DNA of 64,000 bases from an uncultured Campylobacter sp. (GCF_938030685.1 NZ_CALHHX010000168.1:7743-71742), one strand, 5' to 3'. Positions 7,920-16,433 are shown, counted from the first letter of the stretch. Made by a program: numbers and translations. Notes: generated by a model not told the origin, from the sequence alone.

Positions 7920-8443
7920 GCTCTCTCCTTGTTTTTGCAAAATTATACTAAAATTTTAACCAAACGACGCATCGGCGCCAAATTTTGCAGCCTTGCCACT
8001 TTTGTTGGCGCAATAGCTTGCGCCGCCACGCGAGCTTTGTATGTCGCGCATTTTACGGCTAAATTTTTAAAATTTAAAAGGCGCGCAAGCTGGAGAGCGC
8101 TAGATTTCGGCGCGCAGGCGAGAAAAAGGAGGGATGCTAAATTTTACGGCTGCAATCTACGCAAAAGCGCGATTAGGTCCCGCCGCGCATAAAATTTACG
8201 CAAAGCCCGCGGTAAAATTTCGCGGTTAAAATTTGTGCAAAGGCGCAGCATAGTTTTTAAAAAGGGCGGTTAAATTTTCTACGCGCAGTTCAGCTCTTGC
8301 GAGCGATTTGACTTTTGTGAGCAGTTTGGCTTTTGCAAGTAGTTCGGCTAGTCGGCTCGTTTGCAAACGGCTAGGCTTTCCTTGCGGCGCGGACATCTAT
8401 AGGCGGGGCTTAAAAGCAGATCGCGTATCTCTTTTGCAGGCGG
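7920..8443. other. Gene-free spacer
   Basis: Open frames on the plus strand at 7929-8192 and 8308-8751 are rich in Arg, Cys, Ala and Phe, as expected of antisense reading through GC-rich DNA. They lack ribosome sites, and the second overlaps the lipocalin-like gene antisense. I see only AAATTT boxes and GC-rich linkers here. Confidence 0.5.
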
Positions 8444-8953
8444 TTAGGCTTTTCTGCGTGCACGCACCCGTGCGACGACCTGCCAAAGCCCTGTATCATT
8501 TCGCAGCTCCTTCCGCCACGAAAACGACGCCTCGCTCATCTATGAAAAGACGTAGCGCATCGCCCCCTCGCCGTTTTGCACGAGCACAATCTCCTCCGCT
8601 TCTTTGTGCGCGGTTAGGCGCAGCGCCGTGCCGACGCAGCCGTAAAAAATATCCCACGTCCCGCTTGCGGGCTCATAAATCCTTATCGTCGTGCCGTATT
8701 CGGCGTCCGGTTGCGGATTTGCGAGCCGCTGCGCGCGCGAGGGCACGATAAATACGTCCTGTACCGCGGATCCGTCCAAAACCCGCGCGAAGAGCCACTC
8801 ACCTCTGACTTCACGCGGCGTGCCGCTCTGCAGGCCGTCCGTCCACCATATGTCCCAATCGCCGATGAGCGGTGCGAAAAAATCGTGCTCGCTCGGTATC
8901 TTTGCGCTCCGTGCGTCGCTGCACAGAGCCTTTGCAAATCCGCTTTTTTGCAT
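8444..8953 (-). pseudogene. Lipocalin-like (DUF1579-type) gene interrupted by an in-frame TAG
   Basis: The frame from 8953 codes for 137 residues resembling small beta-barrel proteins of the DUF1579 type: HDFFAPLIGDWDIWW, VRGEWLFARVLDGSAVQDVFI, YGTTIRIYEP and a C-terminal MRYVFS. It then meets TAG (8540-8542). The same frame continues for 31 codons to a TAA at 8444, as MSEASFSWRKELRNDTGLW and VVARVRARRKA. That is the ending expected of the family, whose members usually finish with SFxWRGExSxDGGxxW and ARR. A single base change of TAG to CAG, AAG or GAG would restore an intact protein of about 169 residues. It is probably a recent nonsense mutation; the truncated form would lack the last strands of the barrel. 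Confidence 0.7.
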
Positions 8954-8970
8954 TAACGCTCCTTGCGAAA

Positions 8971-9396
8971 TTATTTCATCTTGCGGATTTTAGGCTCTTT
9001 GCTCTCTACGAGTTCGTAAATTTTAAGCTCGACCTTAACGTCTTTGGGCGCTAAAATTCTAATTTCGCCGCCGTCGTAGGCGAATGGATGCGTGAGCTCG
9101 TAATAGATCCGCTTCTTTTGCTTCTTGCCGTCGCATAGCATCAGCGTTTGAGCAAGCTCATTGCCGCCGCTAAACTCATAATAAAGCCCGTCCGAGCCCT
9201 CTTTTGGCTCTATTTTGCCGCCGATCAGATACGCGTCGTTGCAGTCGGCTTTGATCTCTTTCGAAAAGATCGCTTCGACTTTAAACTGCTGCGGCGGCAT
9301 CTTTGACGGCGTTAGCTGAAAGACGTTTAGCTGCTTTTGCGCCTCGCCGCCGAACAAAAACAGCGGCAATAGGAAAAATAAAACGCTTTTTCTCAT
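8971..9396 (-). CDS. eco: Ecotin-like periplasmic serine-protease inhibitor
   Basis: The 141-residue precursor has a signal peptide (MRKSVLFFLLPLFLFGGEA). The mature part tracks E. coli ecotin throughout: LNVFQLTP (VIQLTP), FKVEAIFSKEIKADCN (LKVELLIGQTLEVDCN), IGGKIEPK (LGGKLENK), QTLMLCDGKKQKK (STMMACPDGKKEKK) and ILAPKDVKVELKIYE (VYTPDNVDVKYRVWK). Cys52 and Cys88 match the disulphide that holds the reactive loop. By this alignment the P1 residue is Leu85, with Met86 as P1', where E. coli has Met-Met. Ecotins are dimers that block trypsin-fold proteases, including neutrophil elastase and gut enzymes, so this may protect the cell from host proteases. Good certainty on family; the protease preference is inferred. 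Confidence 0.88.
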   Translation of the reverse strand: MRKSVLFFLLPLFLFGGEAQKQLNVFQLTPSKMPPQQFKVEAIFSKEIKADCNDAYLIGGKIEPKEGSDGLYYEFSGGNELAQTLMLCDGKKQKKRIYYELTHPFAYDGGEIRILAPKDVKVELKIYELVESKEPKIRKMK

Positions 9397-9464
9397 TTTT
9401 TACTCCTTGAAAAGATATTTTTATTTAAAATTTTAGCAAAATTTTTACTCATTAAACTGAAATT

Positions 9465-10196
9465 TCAATCAACTTCGTTTTTGCCTACAATACAGATGAT
9501 GTTTTTTAGCGCTTCCGTCTCTGATTTTAACGCCTCGCTATCGGTTTTTTGCGCAGCGCTATTTTTGTTCGCTAAATTTTTGCTAGAGCCTTGCGGCGAG
9601 GGTTTTTCCCGCGAGTTTAAAGCCTTGACGGCGTCGCGCGATATTTCGCCCTGCGTCTGCACGGTGGAAATTTCGCCGCTAGCCCCGCCAGCCTTGCTCG
9701 TGCGGCGGCTTAGCACGCTTTTGACGCTTATCTTTTCGCCTGCGTAAAACGCTTCGCAAAGCCCGCCTTGCGCCTCATAGTCCGTCACTTTGACGCTGCC
9801 CTCTTGAAATTTATAAAATTTCGCCCGTTTCGCTCCTCGTAGCTCCCTGACTCCGCCCCATACGTCGCTCTGCGCGTCGAGATCTGCGAGCGCGAATGCG
9901 CCGTCTGCCGCCTTATACATATTGCCGAGCCTTATCGGTATGCGTTCGCCGCTCTTTTTGGTAAGCACGAAGCCGATCTTTTCGCCATCTTTTGGGCTCT
10001 GGCGGAACTGCCCCGAGAAAAACGCCGTGAAAAACGCGACCTCTTTGATCTCGCCGTCGGTGCCTAGGTACCTCGTCCAGCCATCTTCGGGCACATCGAT
10101 CTCGGCGACGTCTCGTCCGTCCTTTGCGCCGCATTTTAAGCCCGCGCAGCCGCTAAGCGCTAATGCCGCAAGCGCGGCCAGAAATAGGTTTTTCAT
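9465..10196 (-). CDS. Predicted lipoprotein of unknown function
   Basis: The 243-residue protein begins MKNLFLAALAALALSGCAG, a lipoprotein signal with LSGC lipobox (Cys17), so it should be lipid-anchored in the envelope. Residues about 30-160 look like a compact beta-rich domain (DGWTRYLGTDGEIKEVAFFTAF, GEKIGFVLTKKSGERIPIRLG). The last 80 residues are low-complexity Ser/Lys/Ala/Glu with a short echo (SEALKSETEALK) and probably are an extended linker. No family was recognised. It is followed, 68 bases downstream on the same strand, by the ecotin gene, so the two may be cotranscribed. Confidence 0.72.
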   Translation of the reverse strand: MKNLFLAALAALALSGCAGLKCGAKDGRDVAEIDVPEDGWTRYLGTDGEIKEVAFFTAFFSGQFRQSPKDGEKIGFVLTKKSGERIPIRLGNMYKAADGAFALADLDAQSDVWGGVRELRGAKRAKFYKFQEGSVKVTDYEAQGGLCEAFYAGEKISVKSVLSRRTSKAGGASGEISTVQTQGEISRDAVKALNSREKPSPQGSSKNLANKNSAAQKTDSEALKSETEALKNIICIVGKNEVD

Positions 10197-10249
10197 ATTT
10201 TCCCTTCAAATAAATTTGTCTCAAAGCAGGGCGGTAAATTCGTAGGGCA

Positions 10250-10606
10250 TTATTTTAGACTTGCAGGATAGCCGCTAAATTTTTCGATCCAGCCGTCCTC
10301 GCCGTAGAGCTCGCCGCAAAGCCCGTCCGAGAGCTCGGCTAGATTTTCGCCCGCCTCGTCCGCAAGCCGCCAGCGCTCGCTTTGCTCGAAAAAGCTTAGC
10401 GTCTCATGCAGGACGTGATCGGTAAGATGCGCGCAAAGCGTCCTTAGCGCCTCCCTCTGCTGCGGCGAAAAGTCCGCTATCGATGCATATAGTCGCTCGC
10501 ACCGCGCGCCTTTCATCCGCCCGCTCATGACCGCATCCAACCACGCCAGCGACCCGTCCCTGAGCTGCCGCACATATTCCCGCCCGAAACTCTGCAAAAC
10601 ATCCAT
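10250..10606 (-). CDS. Hypothetical helical cytoplasmic protein
   Basis: The 118-residue protein has no signal peptide or membrane segment and is mostly helical, rich in Leu, Ala, Glu and Arg, with four cysteines (RCERLY, TLCAHL, GLCGEL and others spaced along it). The ATG at 10606 follows CGCAAGGAGTGAAAA, a strong ribosome site, supporting it as a real gene. It lies 53 bases before the lipoprotein gene on the same strand. I recognise no family. An overlapping frame at 10404-10613 is a shadow. Confidence 0.6.
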   Translation of the reverse strand: MDVLQSFGREYVRQLRDGSLAWLDAVMSGRMKGARCERLYASIADFSPQQREALRTLCAHLTDHVLHETLSFFEQSERWRLADEAGENLAELSDGLCGELYGEDGWIEKFSGYPASLK

Positions 10607-10976
10607 TTTTCACTCCTTGCGTTTAAATTTTAAAATTTTTGGCGCCTCGCCTAAATTTAGATCGAAATTTACTTCCTAAGCCCGTTTAAGCTTTTTGCGT
10701 CCTAAATACGGCGCGCCGCATTTCACCTTTTATAAAATTCTACCTAACTAGCGCCGTTTTTTATCGTTTGCGCTGCTATTTTATCGCGCCGCAAAATTCG
10801 CGCTGCACCTCAAAGCCCAGCGTCGTTTAAATTTTAAAATCCGAAAGCTCACGACCGAAATTTTAAAATTTAAGGCTCGATGAAATACGTTTCGGCGCGA
10901 TGGTATGCGCCGCTTGAAACTTTAAATTTTAAAAACTCGCACTTCGCCTCAAAGCCCGCTAGCGGGGCTAAATTTA
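10607..10976. other. Gene-free spacer
   Basis: The spacer between two minus-strand orphans holds at least four AAATTTTAAAATTT-like boxes (for example near 10627, 10836, 10860 and 10922) separated by GC-rich linkers. A plus-strand open frame starting at 10880 runs antisense into the next gene and is not supported. Confidence 0.5.
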
Positions 10977-11324
10977 TCAAGCCGACGTTGCCCAGACGCG
11001 TAAAAATCGCCGTCCGCTCGCCTCAAACGAGCACTCCTGCCAGTCCCAGTCGTTCTCGCCACCCATTGCAAAATTTTGAGGCTCGCCTGATAGGCCGGCC
11101 GCGCTCAAAGCAGCCGCTATACGCTCTTTCATAAAATCATCGGGCTCGCAGGGCGTAAATTTTTCAAATTTTATCTCGTAAAGGGAAGCGAGCCTAAAGT
11201 CCGCACGCACGAGCTTGCCGCACTGCTGCGCGAACTCCGCCGCGCTGCATTCGTGCTTTGGGGCGTAGTACCAAACCTCCAGCTCCTCGATGCTTTCGCC
11301 CTTAAATTTTATGGATTTTATCAT
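10977..11324 (-). CDS. Hypothetical small protein
   Basis: The 115-residue protein starts MIKSIKFKGESIEELEVWYYAPK and ends with FEASGRRFLRVWATSA. It has no signal peptide and a mixed alpha/beta look, with acidic Trp-rich stretches (GGENDWDWQECSF). No family is recognised. It shares with the next gene upstream a style of short, acidic, Trp- and Cys-containing protein, so the cluster may have a common origin. The start is the only reasonable one; the ribosome site is weak (GGGGTCAAA). Confidence 0.55.
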   Translation of the reverse strand: MIKSIKFKGESIEELEVWYYAPKHECSAAEFAQQCGKLVRADFRLASLYEIKFEKFTPCEPDDFMKERIAAALSAAGLSGEPQNFAMGGENDWDWQECSFEASGRRFLRVWATSA

Positions 11325-11482
11325 TTTGACCCCATTTCGATCGTCGCGGCGATTTTAAATTTCATTGCTTAATTTCACTTGCCCCATACGGCGCAGGTTT
11401 TGCACGCAAGATCAAACTCTCGCTATTCGGCGCAAGCGCGCTGCGCAGACAAATTTTAAATTTAATCCGCCGCGCTTTAAAT

Positions 11483-12034
11483 TCAGACGCCGAAGTCCGT
11501 CCGCATCCCCTCTTTGCCTTTCGGCGTAAAATAGCAAACGATGTAGCAGAGCATTCGGTCTTTGCAGTCGTATTTGGCTTCGAGAGCCTCGATAATGCGC
11601 GCAAATTCCTGCGGCGGCTTGTCCGCAAAGGCGCCTCGCAGCTCCTCTGCGGCGATATGTTTTGGGCTAAGGAGCAGATACGCTGCGCCGCCGTCCTCAT
11701 CCTCGCTGATGGCGCGTAAAATTTCACCGCTCGCGCGAACCCGCCAATGTTCCTTGCCGTCCCACTCGCGCAGGCTCAAAAACGCTGTGCCGCCGTCAGC
11801 GTCCAAAGCCTTCTCGTTTAAAATTTGAGCGCGTAAAGCGCCTTCATTTAAGTTCTCCTCGCTCGCGACCTCGATAAAAACGTCCGTGCCGAGCAGATAG
11901 CTGGTTCGCTCAAACTCGCTTTCGTACTCCCGGCCGTCAAATTTAGCGGCAAATTCGCGCACCCGCTCGTCCGCTTCGCAGCCGAACATCATCGCGTCGC
12001 TATCTGAAATTTTAACGATATAAGGCTCGTTCAT
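11483..12034 (-). CDS. Hypothetical acidic cytoplasmic protein
   Basis: About 183 residues, acidic (many Glu and Asp), with no export signal. The C-terminal part contains PPQEFARIIEALEAKYDCKDRMLCYIVCYFTPKGKEG, a cysteine-rich segment that may be a metal or disulphide site. I place the start at ATG 12034 because GGAAAATCCT precedes it; a TTG four codons earlier is the only longer option. It begins 15 bases after the stop of the Trp-rich secreted protein gene, so the two are probably cotranscribed. Function unknown; no family recognised. Confidence 0.6.
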   Translation of the reverse strand: MNEPYIVKISDSDAMMFGCEADERVREFAAKFDGREYESEFERTSYLLGTDVFIEVASEENLNEGALRAQILNEKALDADGGTAFLSLREWDGKEHWRVRASGEILRAISEDEDGGAAYLLLSPKHIAAEELRGAFADKPPQEFARIIEALEAKYDCKDRMLCYIVCYFTPKGKEGMRTDFGV

Positions 12035-12049
12035 AGGATTTTCCAAATT

Positions 12050-13471
12050 TTATTGCAGCTCGCATTTTCCGTAAACCCACTCGCGAGTTTCGTTTAGCTT
12101 AAACTCGCCGTCTTTTAGAAAATACTGCTTGCTGCTTTTGATCGCGTTTTCGCCCGTGGCTATGTAGTCGCCGATGAAGCCGCGATCCAGGACGTCCTGC
12201 GCTAAAATGCTCCGCTCAAAGACGTTTTGCGTCCTTTGCGTCTCGCGCCATTTGCCGCTCTCATCAGGCTCGCGCAGGGTGATCGAGATGTTATTGCCCG
12301 CCTCGTCGTAGTCGTAGATATACTCGTACTGCTTGCCGTCGGAGGCCCCGCGATTTTTTATCACATTGCCGCGCGCGTCGTAGCTAAACTCGTTTTCAAA
12401 CACGACCTCCCATCGCTGCGATTCCTCGCACCAAAGCGCGGTTTGCTCGCGTAGCGGTCTGCGTTCCTCGGTCTCCTCGTGCACGTTTTTGTAGTACTCC
12501 CTCCACTCGTTTTTTGCGGCGTCCCAGCGCGATCTTAGCTCGCTAAAGCGCCTATACTTGGGCTCGATCTTGCGCAAGATCTTTTCATCGCGCTGCCATG
12601 TGTCGTCCTTCCATATAAAATTTATCTCGCTGCGCGTCCCGTCCGCGGCCGTAAAGACCGTGTGTTTTGTAAGCGGTACCCATTTACCGCGCCACGCGTA
12701 GCCTTCGGAGCCCGCGTAAGCGTCGCCGTTGTAGTGATATATCGATTTTTCGTACGGCACCCATTTTTTCGCTTTGGCGTTCCATTCATAGGTCGCTACG
12801 AAATTATTTCTGTCGTTTTCATCGACAATCCTTTTTGTAAGGTGCGTCGGCGTCCATCTGCCCTTTTTTAGCGTGAAATTTTGCAAAATTTCCGTTTTGC
12901 CCTCGCGCTTTTCGACGGCTTCTTCTCCGTCGTACGGCTTACCGTCCTTGCTTTGCAGGCTGAAATAAATTTTTGAGCCGTCCTTTGCGATCTCGTGCTT
13001 GCTCATCGCCGTTTCGCGAAATTTGTTTGTATTCGCGTCCCAGTCGTATTCGATATTTTCGATCTCGCGCTCGCCGCTTTCGTCAAATTTGCTAAAGCTT
13101 TTCGATACGGATGCCCCCTCTTCGCCGCTCTTTTTGTAGATTTTTTCTAGGCGGCGGGTTTTGGCGTCGTAGTTTTGGCTCACTTCATATTCGTAGCGCG
13201 GCACGGCGCCGCCCTCTGTTTTATAGCTCGTCTTTTGCAGACAAATTTTATCCGCCGCCGCGTGTTTTGCCGCCGCACCCGCCTCAGTCGCGCCCGCAGG
13301 CATCGCGAGAACTAATGTCGCCGCTAAAATTGCCGCCCGCGCTCGAAGCTTGTCTGCCGAAACCGCCGTCTGCGCCCTAAAAGCGCCCGCCGAAACAATC
13401 GCTCGCGCCTTTAAATTTAGCGCCGCAAAATCTGCCGCATCCTCGGGCGAAATTTTAAAAATACCTCTCAT
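12050..13471 (-). CDS. Secreted Trp-rich beta-repeat protein, paralogue A
   Basis: The 473-residue protein has an unusually late export signal: the hydrophobic core AAILAATLVLAMPAGATEA begins near residue 46. The start at 13471 is nonetheless supported by AAAGGATCGGTC before the ATG. The mature part is built from loosely repeating units of about 40 residues with the pattern (Y/F)xWDxxxxxW(R/K/V), for example YEWNAKAKKWVPYEKSIYHY and SRWDAAKNEWREYYKN. Near the end comes YDYDEAGNNISITLREPDESGKW, similar to YD/RHS-type strands. The neighbouring 13659-14894 gene is a paralogue with the same layout. It is probably an extended beta structure outside the cytoplasm. No named family or function can be assigned. 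Confidence 0.7.
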   Translation of the reverse strand: MRGIFKISPEDAADFAALNLKARAIVSAGAFRAQTAVSADKLRARAAILAATLVLAMPAGATEAGAAAKHAAADKICLQKTSYKTEGGAVPRYEYEVSQNYDAKTRRLEKIYKKSGEEGASVSKSFSKFDESGEREIENIEYDWDANTNKFRETAMSKHEIAKDGSKIYFSLQSKDGKPYDGEEAVEKREGKTEILQNFTLKKGRWTPTHLTKRIVDENDRNNFVATYEWNAKAKKWVPYEKSIYHYNGDAYAGSEGYAWRGKWVPLTKHTVFTAADGTRSEINFIWKDDTWQRDEKILRKIEPKYRRFSELRSRWDAAKNEWREYYKNVHEETEERRPLREQTALWCEESQRWEVVFENEFSYDARGNVIKNRGASDGKQYEYIYDYDEAGNNISITLREPDESGKWRETQRTQNVFERSILAQDVLDRGFIGDYIATGENAIKSSKQYFLKDGEFKLNETREWVYGKCELQ

Positions 13472-13658
13472 GACCGATCCTTTTATTATCTAAATTTTAA
13501 TCCATGCTACGTCCGCTAAATTTAAACGCAAAGCTCGCGCAACACCGCGTCCGTAAAATTTAAACGCGACGCCGCACCTGCTAAATCTAACCGCGCAGCA
13601 CTCGTAGATCGCGCAGGTAAAATTTAGTCGCGAAATTTTACCGACGCATCTTCAAACG

Positions 13659-14894
13659 CTACTTTATCTTTTTATATTTCCACGTCTTTTCCGTTATGAG
13701 CTCGGATTTGCCGTCTTTAAGCTTAAATTCCTTAAAGCTCGTTATCGCGTAGATACTAGGCATCTCAAACATCATCAGCGCGGCGCCGTGCCCCACGCTG
13801 TCTGATGGGATTTGGGTATCGTAAGTAGCCTCCGAGCGCCCGGTTTGCACCCATTTGCCGCTCGCGTCAAGCTTGTAGGTATCCATCGCCGTATTGCTGC
13901 CGCGCTCGTCGTAGCTATAGACGTATTTGCCGCTACTGGAATTTGATTCGTAGCTTTGCACGAGCGGGCGCTCGCCCGATTTATCGTAAATTTCGCCGTT
14001 TGAGTAGCTTTTGACCCAATCTTTAAGCTGCTCATCCCACAGATAAGAGGTCATATTAAGATCCGCGCCCTTCTTGATAGCGGTCTGTTTGCTCATATTA
14101 TCCCACGCGCCCTTCTCGTCATTCCAGATGAAGCTCGTAACGACCTCCTCGCCCTTTGCGGCATCAAGCTCGTGCTTGCTCATCGTCGCGTTTTGCCACG
14201 CGCCGCCCTTAAAGGTGCTGCGGATCTGCTCGTAGCTGCCGTTTCGATCGCCGTTAAGCATCTCTCGCTCGCTGTTTTGCCACGCGCCGTTTACAAACTC
14301 GTAGGTTACGTATCCATTCATCTCTCCTAGGCCGTCGTAGAAAATTTCAGTCTTATCTTTGGGCTGCCAGCTCTTGCCGTCCCATTTGAAGCTTATCGTA
14401 AGCTCCTCCTTATCCCACGCGTTTTTTACGGATCTGTTCATACTCTCTTTATGCCATTTGCCCTTTGTGAGCTTATATCGCACATCTTCGGTCGCGTTGC
14501 CGTCGTAGCTGGAAACGGTTTTGCTCGCATTGCGCGTGCCGTCATCCGCTATCGAATTGCTCTCGCGCGTCGTGACGTTACCCTTTACGCTTTCCGTGTA
14601 GTCTTCTATTTTTTTCCACTTGCCGCTTTTAAGATCGAGGCCAAATACTTCAAATTTAACCATTCCTCCCTTTTCGTCAAAGTAGCTGATCTCTTTGTAG
14701 CTAGAGCCTAGGCCGTCCGAGGAGTTCGTATCTCTTACCTGCTCCAGCTTGCGCGCCGCCGCGTCGTAGCTTAGATGCGTGCTTTCTTCGCGCTGTCCGA
14801 GTGAGCTGTAGCTCATACTTTGCACCATATACTCATACTCCTTGGCAAACGCCGCCACACAGAGCAGCGCAAGTATCGTAGCGAGCTTTTTCAT
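13659..14894 (-). CDS. Secreted Trp-rich beta-repeat protein, paralogue B
   Basis: The 411-residue protein has a classic signal peptide (MKKLATILALLCVAAFA) with a CAAGGAGAGAGG ribosome site. The mature part repeats units such as YKLTKGKWHKESMNRS, FKWDGKSWQPKDKTEIFYDG, YEFVNGAWQNSEREML, FIWNDEKGAWDNMSKQ and YLWDEQLKDWVKSY. The end matches paralogue A: YVYSYDERGSNTAMDTYKLD beside YIYDYDEAGNNISITLREPD, and YAITSFKEFKLKDGKSELITEKTW beside KQYFLKDGEFKLNETREW. This shows tandem duplication followed by strong divergence. The repeated Trp, Tyr and Gly/Asp-turn pattern suggests a beta-solenoid or sheet, perhaps surface-exposed. Function unknown. Confidence 0.72.
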   Translation of the reverse strand: MKKLATILALLCVAAFAKEYEYMVQSMSYSSLGQREESTHLSYDAAARKLEQVRDTNSSDGLGSSYKEISYFDEKGGMVKFEVFGLDLKSGKWKKIEDYTESVKGNVTTRESNSIADDGTRNASKTVSSYDGNATEDVRYKLTKGKWHKESMNRSVKNAWDKEELTISFKWDGKSWQPKDKTEIFYDGLGEMNGYVTYEFVNGAWQNSEREMLNGDRNGSYEQIRSTFKGGAWQNATMSKHELDAAKGEEVVTSFIWNDEKGAWDNMSKQTAIKKGADLNMTSYLWDEQLKDWVKSYSNGEIYDKSGERPLVQSYESNSSSGKYVYSYDERGSNTAMDTYKLDASGKWVQTGRSEATYDTQIPSDSVGHGAALMMFEMPSIYAITSFKEFKLKDGKSELITEKTWKYKKIK

Positions 14895-15302
14895 CCTCTC
14901 TCCTTGAAAAAATTTTGATAATTATATAATGTTCGTATATAAAAACGGATAAATTTCGCTGCGCGGCTAAATTTAAAAACTTCGATTTTTAGGCGGTAGC
15001 GGTGGAATTTTACGTCGCCAAACGGCTGGAATTTTAGCAATATTTGATCTGATTTTGTGTTAGTTGTCGATAGAATTTATGCGAAATAGAATTACGTGCG
15101 AGCTTCTGCTAAATTTTAAACAGATCTAGGCTGATTTATATCAAAGCTTCACTGCGTGCCGTTAGCGATAAAATTCTACGTCATAAAATTTTAAATTCAC
15201 GCGCAGATCCGCTTGAGGAGATAAAAATGCAATACTAAATTTTTGGCAGCTCAAAATTTCAAATAATGCCGGTTTTTAAAGAGTGCCGCTGGTTAGGCGA
15301 TA
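14895..15302. other. Gene-free spacer
   Basis: The spacer between two minus-strand genes has no open frame longer than about 50 codons with a ribosome site. It carries AAATTTTA boxes and the segment TTCGTATATAAAAACGG near 14930, an AT-rich stretch that might include promoter elements for paralogue B. Nothing else is supported. Confidence 0.45.
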
Positions 15303-16010
15303 CTAATCGCAGAAGCGCTTATCCGTGTTATTTGCTTTGCGCTTGACTAGGAAGTCCGCCTTTTTAGCGGGGTCTGCGAAAAACTCGTCCTGCCTAAGTA
15401 GCGCGGCGTCCATTTTGTCCTCGGCTGCCTTGAGCGCGGCGGCGCGATCTGCGAAGTGAGATGGAAATTTCTCATCAAATATCGCTTTATACGGGTGCGT
15501 CTTGACCCAGTCCCTGGCGCGTGCCGCCGCATCGCGCTGTTTAGCGAGATCGCAGAATGCGTATGGATTTACCACGTTGCCGACGAGCTGTAAAAACGCC
15601 GCGTTCGCGGACTCGGTCTCACGAAACATCTCGTCCTTGATGTCGATGACGCGAGCGAAGGTTAGGAATCGATTTTTGCCTGCGTAGAACCAAAACACCG
15701 CGTCGTCCTTAAGCCCCAGATCATAAGCGCGCGCTGCGACGGTCATCAGCGTAGTCGGAGCGACCATGTCCGGAGCGTCCTCTATGATTTTGATCGCCTT
15801 TTTTAGGCTCGCCACGTTGTTTTTCATCAGCAGATCGTCGATCGGCTCGTAAACGTGCACGTATTCGGGCTTGCCCTCCTTAGCCGAATAAAACGGCGAG
15901 ACATAGATGTCGATCGAAGTGATTTTTTCCACCTTGTCCTCACTCTCGCCTTGGGCGCTCAAAGTCGCAGCCGCCGCCGCACACAGCAGCAGTGAGCGAA
16001 ATTTTTTCAT
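15303..16010 (-). CDS. Periplasmic protein of unknown function
   Basis: The 235-residue protein has a signal peptide (MKKFRSLLLCAAAAATLSAQGE). The mature part starts with VEKITSIDIYVSPFYSA, then a helical domain resembling TPR-like folds: LKKAIKIIEDAPDMVAPTTLMTVAARAYDLGLKDDAVFWFYAGKNRF. The phrase DAVFWFYAG with a later NPYAFCD recalls a family of uncharacterised proteins in which an aromatic helix is conserved, but I cannot name it. Two cysteines (FCDLAK, RFCD at the very end) may pair. An AAGGAGAGG ribosome site precedes the ATG. It is a single-gene unit on the minus strand. Confidence 0.72.
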   Translation of the reverse strand: MKKFRSLLLCAAAAATLSAQGESEDKVEKITSIDIYVSPFYSAKEGKPEYVHVYEPIDDLLMKNNVASLKKAIKIIEDAPDMVAPTTLMTVAARAYDLGLKDDAVFWFYAGKNRFLTFARVIDIKDEMFRETESANAAFLQLVGNVVNPYAFCDLAKQRDAAARARDWVKTHPYKAIFDEKFPSHFADRAAALKAAEDKMDAALLRQDEFFADPAKKADFLVKRKANNTDKRFCD

Positions 16011-16283
16011 AACCTCTCCTTCGGTTAAATTTTGTAAATTTGCTTCGTAATTATACCCTGAAATTTAAGAGCGCGAGCTTGATTTTTAACGAATATATTT
16101 TTGCGGAATTTTAATTTTTGCGGCGGTTCTATTTTCTTTTGATCAGGCTTTAGCGCGATGCTTGAGCGGCTAAATTTAAGCGCCGTTAGTCGTAAAATTT
16201 AGCTCATAATTTAGATCGCATGAAATCGTTCAAAGTGCTTACTAAAATTTTAAAATTTCGCCCTTTTAAGCATCGTATGCTAG

Positions 16284-16433
16284 TCATTTATCGCTGAATG
16301 CGGCTATAGACTGGCCGTGGCGCGCCGTGCGGTATCGAACAAGAAAATTTGCCAGTCCGCGGTGAGCCATGAAATCAAAGGCATAAATGTTCGCGTGCTG
16401 GTTCTTGATCTGCGCGAAATAAAAGTCGCCGCT
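16284..16433 (-). pseudogene. C-terminal remnant of an unknown gene
   Basis: A minus-strand frame is open between stops at 16434-16436 and 16284-16286. It reads GDFYFAQIKNQHANIYAFD, then FMAHRGLANFLVRYRTARHG, then a short tail. The composition is protein-like, but there is no start codon or ribosome site. The YFAQIKNxxxNxYAxDF part recurs in the remnant near 18320-18376, so both are scraps of related genes. This 646-bp spacer (16011-16656) holds nothing else I can support. Confidence 0.4.
16371..16424 (-). repeat. Degenerate direct repeat, copy 1
   Basis: This copy matches 18320-18373 in the same orientation at about 85 percent over 53 bases, including an exact 23-base core starting GTTCTTGATCTGCGCG. 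The copies bracket the AT-rich orphan gene at 16657-17952, about 1.95 kb apart. In both, the minus strand can encode YFAQIKN. Confidence 0.6.

Noticed and set aside
8308..8751. 147-codon plus-strand open frame
   Set aside because: Overlaps antisense the lipocalin-like gene and is rich in Arg, Cys and Ser, as expected of antisense frames in GC-rich DNA.
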